DNA of 9,548 nt, taken from assembly GCA_029934775.1 (NCBI GenBank), contig JAOZLO010000080.1:1-9548 (forward strand), given 5' to 3'. The translations under genes and the position numbers were made by a program. Source of the stretch: Desulfocapsaceae bacterium. Its GTDB lineage: Bacteria; Desulfobacterota; Desulfobulbia; Desulfobulbales; Desulfocapsaceae. The notes under the pieces are model-generated. The model was not told the DNA's origin. It worked only from the letters and a program-made list of their open reading frames with translations, and did not search any database. Positions 6,634 through 9,548 of the stretch are shown in pieces (the first letter of the stretch is position 1; the number at the start of each line of letters is the position of its first letter).

Positions 6634-6645
6634 TTCCACGTGGAA
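6634..6645. promoter_or_regulatory. 12-bp perfect palindrome in the rpoD leader
   Basis: TTCCACGTGGAA is self-complementary with an E-box-like CACGTG core, centred about 38 bp before the rpoD start. A second ACGTG (6616-6620) precedes the core ACGTG (6638-6642) by 22 bp, about two helical turns. It may be an operator or an RNA stem. No regulator is known to me for this site. Confidence 0.35.
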
Positions 6646-6677
6646 TATACGAGGAAAGCGATCAGAAAGGGAGAATT

Positions 6678-8336
6678 GTGGCCATTATTGAGAATGATAA
6701 CGATTCAGTTGGTGATTCGGGAGAAGGAATGGGTGATTTTGATACACAGAAAAACTTGTCCGTCTATGACTTGACTGCTGATCCCCAGGGCGATGAGGCT
6801 GAGGCTTCTGTCGATTTCTCTGATACTCGATATGATAGACGAACCTGTATTGTCAAAGATCGTCGAGACTCCATTTTTAATGATCGTCGAAAAAATGACA
6901 GGAGAAGGATTGCACGTATTGCAGAAAAACAGTCATCAAAGTCGAAGTCGTCTATTGACCCCATGAATATCTACCTCAGGGAAATGGGAACGCTTACCCT
7001 TCTTAACCATACAGAGGAACTGAACCTTGCAAAAATGATGGAGGATGGAAAAAAGAGAGTACAAAAAAGTGTAATGAAGACTCCGCTGGCAATTCCAGCA
7101 CTGGTTGAAGTTGTAAAAGTGCTGGCGGATAGTCATATCAAAATCTGTCAAATTATATCAGGCGTTCAGGAAAGCCAGCCAACAGAAATGAAGAGTGAGA
7201 GGGAAAAACTGCTAGCTCAGGTAGATAAAGCTGTAAAATTCGATGAGAAGCGAAATTTACTGTTAAAGAAATATTTAATGGTGAAGGAGAATTCTGTTGA
7301 GGCTCGAGAGTTTTTTACAGAGGTGGAACAGGTTGGGGAGGACATAGCTGCACTTTTTCAAGATACTATTATCTGTTCTGACTATGTAAATGCTGTCGCT
7401 GCCGGGCTGGAGGAATTATCCAAAAGGTTCAGAAAATTATTTGTTAGAGTTATGGGAGACTACACCTTAAACAACCAGGGTTCTCCCGGTGATATGACCC
7501 CAGAAGCAATTGAAAAACAGGTCAATCGACAGATGCTGGTGGAATCCGGGGTGGACCAAAGTCAGTTGAGGGGGATTCTTCATGAAGTTGATTCTGGCTG
7601 GGAGATGTACAAACATGCAAGAGAGGGGCTGGTTCGGGCCAATCTTCGTCTTGTCATATCTGTCTCAAAAAAATTTGTTAATCGTGGACTTCAATTTTCC
7701 GATCTCATTCAGGAGGGAAATATTGGTTTAATGAAGGCTGTTGAAAAATTTGATTATCACCGGGGGTATAAGTTCAGTACTTATGCAACATGGTGGATTC
7801 GACAGTCAATTACCCGTGGTATTGCAGATCAGGGGAGAACTATCCGGTTGCCTGTTCATATGATTGAAACGATCAATCGACTGTTGCGGGTATCCAAGGA
7901 TTTTCTTTTGGAAGAACAAAGGGAACCAACTACAGAGGAGATGGCGGAGCAGTTGGGAACCGATGTCGGAAAGGTGAAATCAGCACTCAAAATAGCAAAG
8001 GATGCAATTTCTCTGGATACACCTGTAGGAGACGATGGAGAGAGTTATCTGGGTGATTTTATAGAAGATAAGGATAAGATTGGCCCTGATGAGGCCAGCA
8101 TGGTTACGAGCCTGAGGGAATGTTTGACTCAAGTAATGTCTTCTCTTACACCAAGAGAGTCAAAAGTGCTGAGGATGCGTTATGGAATAGATGTTGACTG
8201 CGATCATACCCTGGAGGAGGTTGGGAAGTGTTTTGCAGTTACCAGGGAGCGTATCCGCCAGATAGAAGCCCAGGCAATTGTGAAATTAAAACACCCGTCC
8301 AGAGTGGATGAACTCCGTGTTTTTATGATAGACTAA
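6678..8336 (+). CDS. rpoD: Primary RNA polymerase sigma factor (sigma-70)
   Basis: RpoD directs core RNA polymerase to housekeeping promoters. The 552-residue protein has region 1.2 (about 94-128, [11 protein letters not shown]), a shortened non-conserved insert (about 130-300) and region 2 (about 315-390) with [30 protein letters not shown] and [15 protein letters not shown] for -10 recognition. Region 3 follows (about 393-475), then region 4 (about 480-552) with [22 protein letters not shown], the -35-reading helix-turn-helix. The N-terminus is unusual. No region 1.1 is recognisable; the first 50 residues are acidic, followed by four DRR motifs (D53, D61, D69, D74), the first three spaced exactly 8. 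The start is GTG, backed by GGGAG 4 nt upstream; the next in-frame Met (residue 18) lacks a better site. It follows dnaG, the classic partner, and overlaps dprA by one base. Confidence 0.97.
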   Translation: MAIIENDNDSVGDSGEGMGDFDTQKNLSVYDLTADPQGDEAEASVDFSDTRYDRRTCIVKDRRDSIFNDRRKNDRRRIARIAEKQSSKSKSSIDPMNIYLREMGTLTLLNHTEELNLAKMMEDGKKRVQKSVMKTPLAIPALVEVVKVLADSHIKICQIISGVQESQPTEMKSEREKLLAQVDKAVKFDEKRNLLLKKYLMVKENSVEAREFFTEVEQVGEDIAALFQDTIICSDYVNAVAAGLEELSKRFRKLFVRVMGDYTLNNQGSPGDMTPEAIEKQVNRQMLVESGVDQSQLRGILHEVDSGWEMYKHAREGLVRANLRLVISVSKKFVNRGLQFSDLIQEGNIGLMKAVEKFDYHRGYKFSTYATWWIRQSITRGIADQGRTIRLPVHMIETINRLLRVSKDFLLEEQREPTTEEMAEQLGTDVGKVKSALKIAKDAISLDTPVGDDGESYLGDFIEDKDKIGPDEASMVTSLRECLTQVMSSLTPRESKVLRMRYGIDVDCDHTLEEVGKCFAVTRERIRQIEAQAIVKLKHPSRVDELRVFMID

Positions 8337-9469
8337 TGGCTCCCATTCAGGATTGGATAGCTCTCAGTCTTGTACCTGGACTGGGAATGAACGGCTACTG
8401 GCGGCTGATTGATTACTTTCACTCGCCGACCCGTGTGTTGCAGGCCTCGCAGAAGGAGCTGTGCCGGATTCCCGGGATTCAGAAAAAACAAATCACAGGG
8501 CTTGCTTCTCGAGACGCTGTCTTAGAATACGGTAGAGAGGAACTTGCAAAGCTGGAATCGAGGGGTGCAGAAGCTCTCTCAATTGAAGATCCCTTCTATC
8601 CGGGTCTGCTGCGGCAGATATCCGACCCTCCTCCTGTGATTTACATTCAGGGCGGAAAAAAATTCCTGAAACAGGACGCTGTAGCAATTGTCGGCTCACG
8701 GGCCGCAACAGTCTATGGTAAGAGAACGGCATACTCTCTTGCTGGAAGTCTTGCCCGTCTTTCGATGGGAGTTGTTTCGGGTCTGGCTCTGGGTATCGAT
8801 GCAGAAGCCCATGCTGGTTCTCTGGCAGCAGGGGGAGTTACTGTTGCGGTTCTTGGTTGTGGGTTAGATGTTGTCTATCCACGGCAAAATTCCGATCTTT
8901 ATCGAAAAATATCAGAATGTGGGATTCTGGTGACTGAGTACCCTCTGGGAACTCGGCCCGAGGGGTTTAGATTTCCTGCAAGGAACCGGATTATAGCAGG
9001 GCTCAGCCAGGGGGTCGTTATTGTTGAGGCGGCGAAAAAATCTGGTTCATTAATTACGGCACAGCTTGCTCTTGATTATGGTAGAGAGGTTTTTGCTGTT
9101 CCCGGCCAGGTTGATTCACATAAGAGTGCCGGCGCACACTGGCTCCTGCAGCAGGGAGCTAAACTGGTATCACGGGTCGAGGATATTCTTGAGGAGTTAC
9201 CCGGTTACACACTGAGTTGTGCGGGTGATAAATCTGCCGGCCAGAGGGCCGGGCATATAGATCTTGATCCGGATGCGCAACTTTTGCTCAATCATATTGA
9301 ACCCTATCCCCAGACCCGTGACCAGTTGCTTGAACATTCAGGACTGTCTCCTGCGAGAATGAGCGAGCTGCTGCTTTTTCTTGAACTGGACGGGCTTGTT
9401 GAAGTGCTTGCAGGGGATAAGATCAGGACCTTACTTCAGAAACACTGCAGTAAAAAAACAAGAAACTAA
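8336..9469 (+). CDS. dprA: DprA/Smf DNA-processing protein
   Basis: DprA binds incoming single-stranded DNA during transformation and loads RecA onto it; it is also widespread in bacteria not known to be competent. The 377-residue protein has an N-terminal helical SAM/HhH-like region (about 1-75) and an extended Rossmann fold (about 80-290) with AIVGSRAATVYG, VSGLALGIDAEAHAGSL, AVLGCGLDVVYPRQN, FPARNRIIAGLSQG and SGSLITAQLALDYGREVFAVPG, all hallmark DprA motifs. A C-terminal winged-helix domain (about 305-365) is present. The ATG overlaps the rpoD stop (TAATG) and has no evident Shine-Dalgarno, so it is probably translated by reinitiation after rpoD. In many genomes dprA lies beside topA; here it closes the dnaG-rpoD group. 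What follows is outside the window. Confidence 0.97.
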   Translation: MAPIQDWIALSLVPGLGMNGYWRLIDYFHSPTRVLQASQKELCRIPGIQKKQITGLASRDAVLEYGREELAKLESRGAEALSIEDPFYPGLLRQISDPPPVIYIQGGKKFLKQDAVAIVGSRAATVYGKRTAYSLAGSLARLSMGVVSGLALGIDAEAHAGSLAAGGVTVAVLGCGLDVVYPRQNSDLYRKISECGILVTEYPLGTRPEGFRFPARNRIIAGLSQGVVIVEAAKKSGSLITAQLALDYGREVFAVPGQVDSHKSAGAHWLLQQGAKLVSRVEDILEELPGYTLSCAGDKSAGQRAGHIDLDPDAQLLLNHIEPYPQTRDQLLEHSGLSPARMSELLLFLELDGLVEVLAGDKIRTLLQKHCSKKTRN

Positions 9470-9539
9470 AAACACCCACAAGGTACTTATACCCAGTAGT
9501 GTCCGGTTAAGGACTTGCAGGAGGGTTTGTGGGTTGTTT
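9470..9539 (+). repeat. Nested hairpin after dprA, possible terminator or element end
   Basis: An outer stem pairs AAACA-CCCACAA (9470-9481) with TTGTGGG-TGTTT (9527-9539), 12 pairs with one bulged T. Inside, ACCC (9491-9494) pairs with GGGT (9523-9526), stacking on the outer stem, and GTCC (9501-9504) pairs with GGAC (9511-9514) around GGTTAA. Only three T follow, so termination would be weak. The stretch 9482-9494 is the inverse of 2381-2393. From about 9497 the sequence resembles the end of some insertion sequences, though no transposase is visible before the window ends. Confidence 0.45.
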
Positions 9540-9548
9540 CTGAAGCGT

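Noticed and set aside
1..9548. tRNA genes, CRISPR arrays, toxin-antitoxin or defence genes
   Set aside because: No cloverleaf-like stretch, no regularly spaced repeats and no such protein motifs were seen; the gaps are all 200 nt or shorter.

Overview
The window looks like conserved chromosomal backbone from a Gram-negative bacterium of the Desulfobacterota type, possibly near Desulfobulbales. This is inferred from the gene mix: a PSP1/RicT-like protein next to metG, a DivIVA coiled-coil protein next to yggT in a non-Firmicute setting, and dnaG followed by rpoD without rpsU. It is not proven. All eight genes lie on the + strand, and the longest gap between genes is 200 nt. There is no tRNA, rRNA, CRISPR array or complete mobile element.

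Layout. Positions 1-411 hold the 3' end of a PSP1/RicT-like gene with two Cys-rich motifs. It runs 3 nt short of metG (415-2358), which encodes a methionyl-tRNA synthetase with a Thermus-type zinc knuckle and a C-terminal tRNA-binding domain. A 200-nt gap rich in inverted repeats follows, then yggT (2559-2858), a small membrane protein. A second gap of about 180 nt, with two inverted repeats, leads to divIVA (3040-3903; the start is chosen from a strong ribosome binding site). Three bases later comes a gene for a triosephosphate-isomerase-fold protein (3907-4593). Next are dnaG primase (4682-6490), a promoter-like spacer with a 12-bp palindrome, the primary sigma factor rpoD (6678-8336), and dprA (8336-9469), which overlaps rpoD by one base. 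The window ends in a nested hairpin after dprA that may overlap the end of an insertion sequence.

How the genes fit together. The first pair concerns RNA and translation (RicT-like, MetRS). The middle group (yggT-divIVA) recalls the ylmG-divIVA cell-division neighbourhood. The last group is the macromolecular-synthesis pair dnaG-rpoD with dprA attached. The isomerase-like gene is translationally linked to divIVA and not to other glycolytic genes.

Main points of interest. (1) The isomerase-like protein keeps the N-terminal Asn/Lys and His active-site residues. It lacks the catalytic Glu (Gly153 in its place), the phosphate-gripping loop 6 and the phosphate-site Ser, so it is probably not an ordinary isomerase. 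(2) The sigma factor has no recognisable region 1.1 and carries instead four Asp-Arg-Arg motifs, three of them exactly 8 residues apart. (3) A 12-mer (AGGAGTAAGGTA) recurs in the leaders of yggT and dnaG, with a 10-base version before divIVA. (4) A 13-bp sequence occurs in inverted orientation after metG and after dprA, each time within hairpin-forming DNA.
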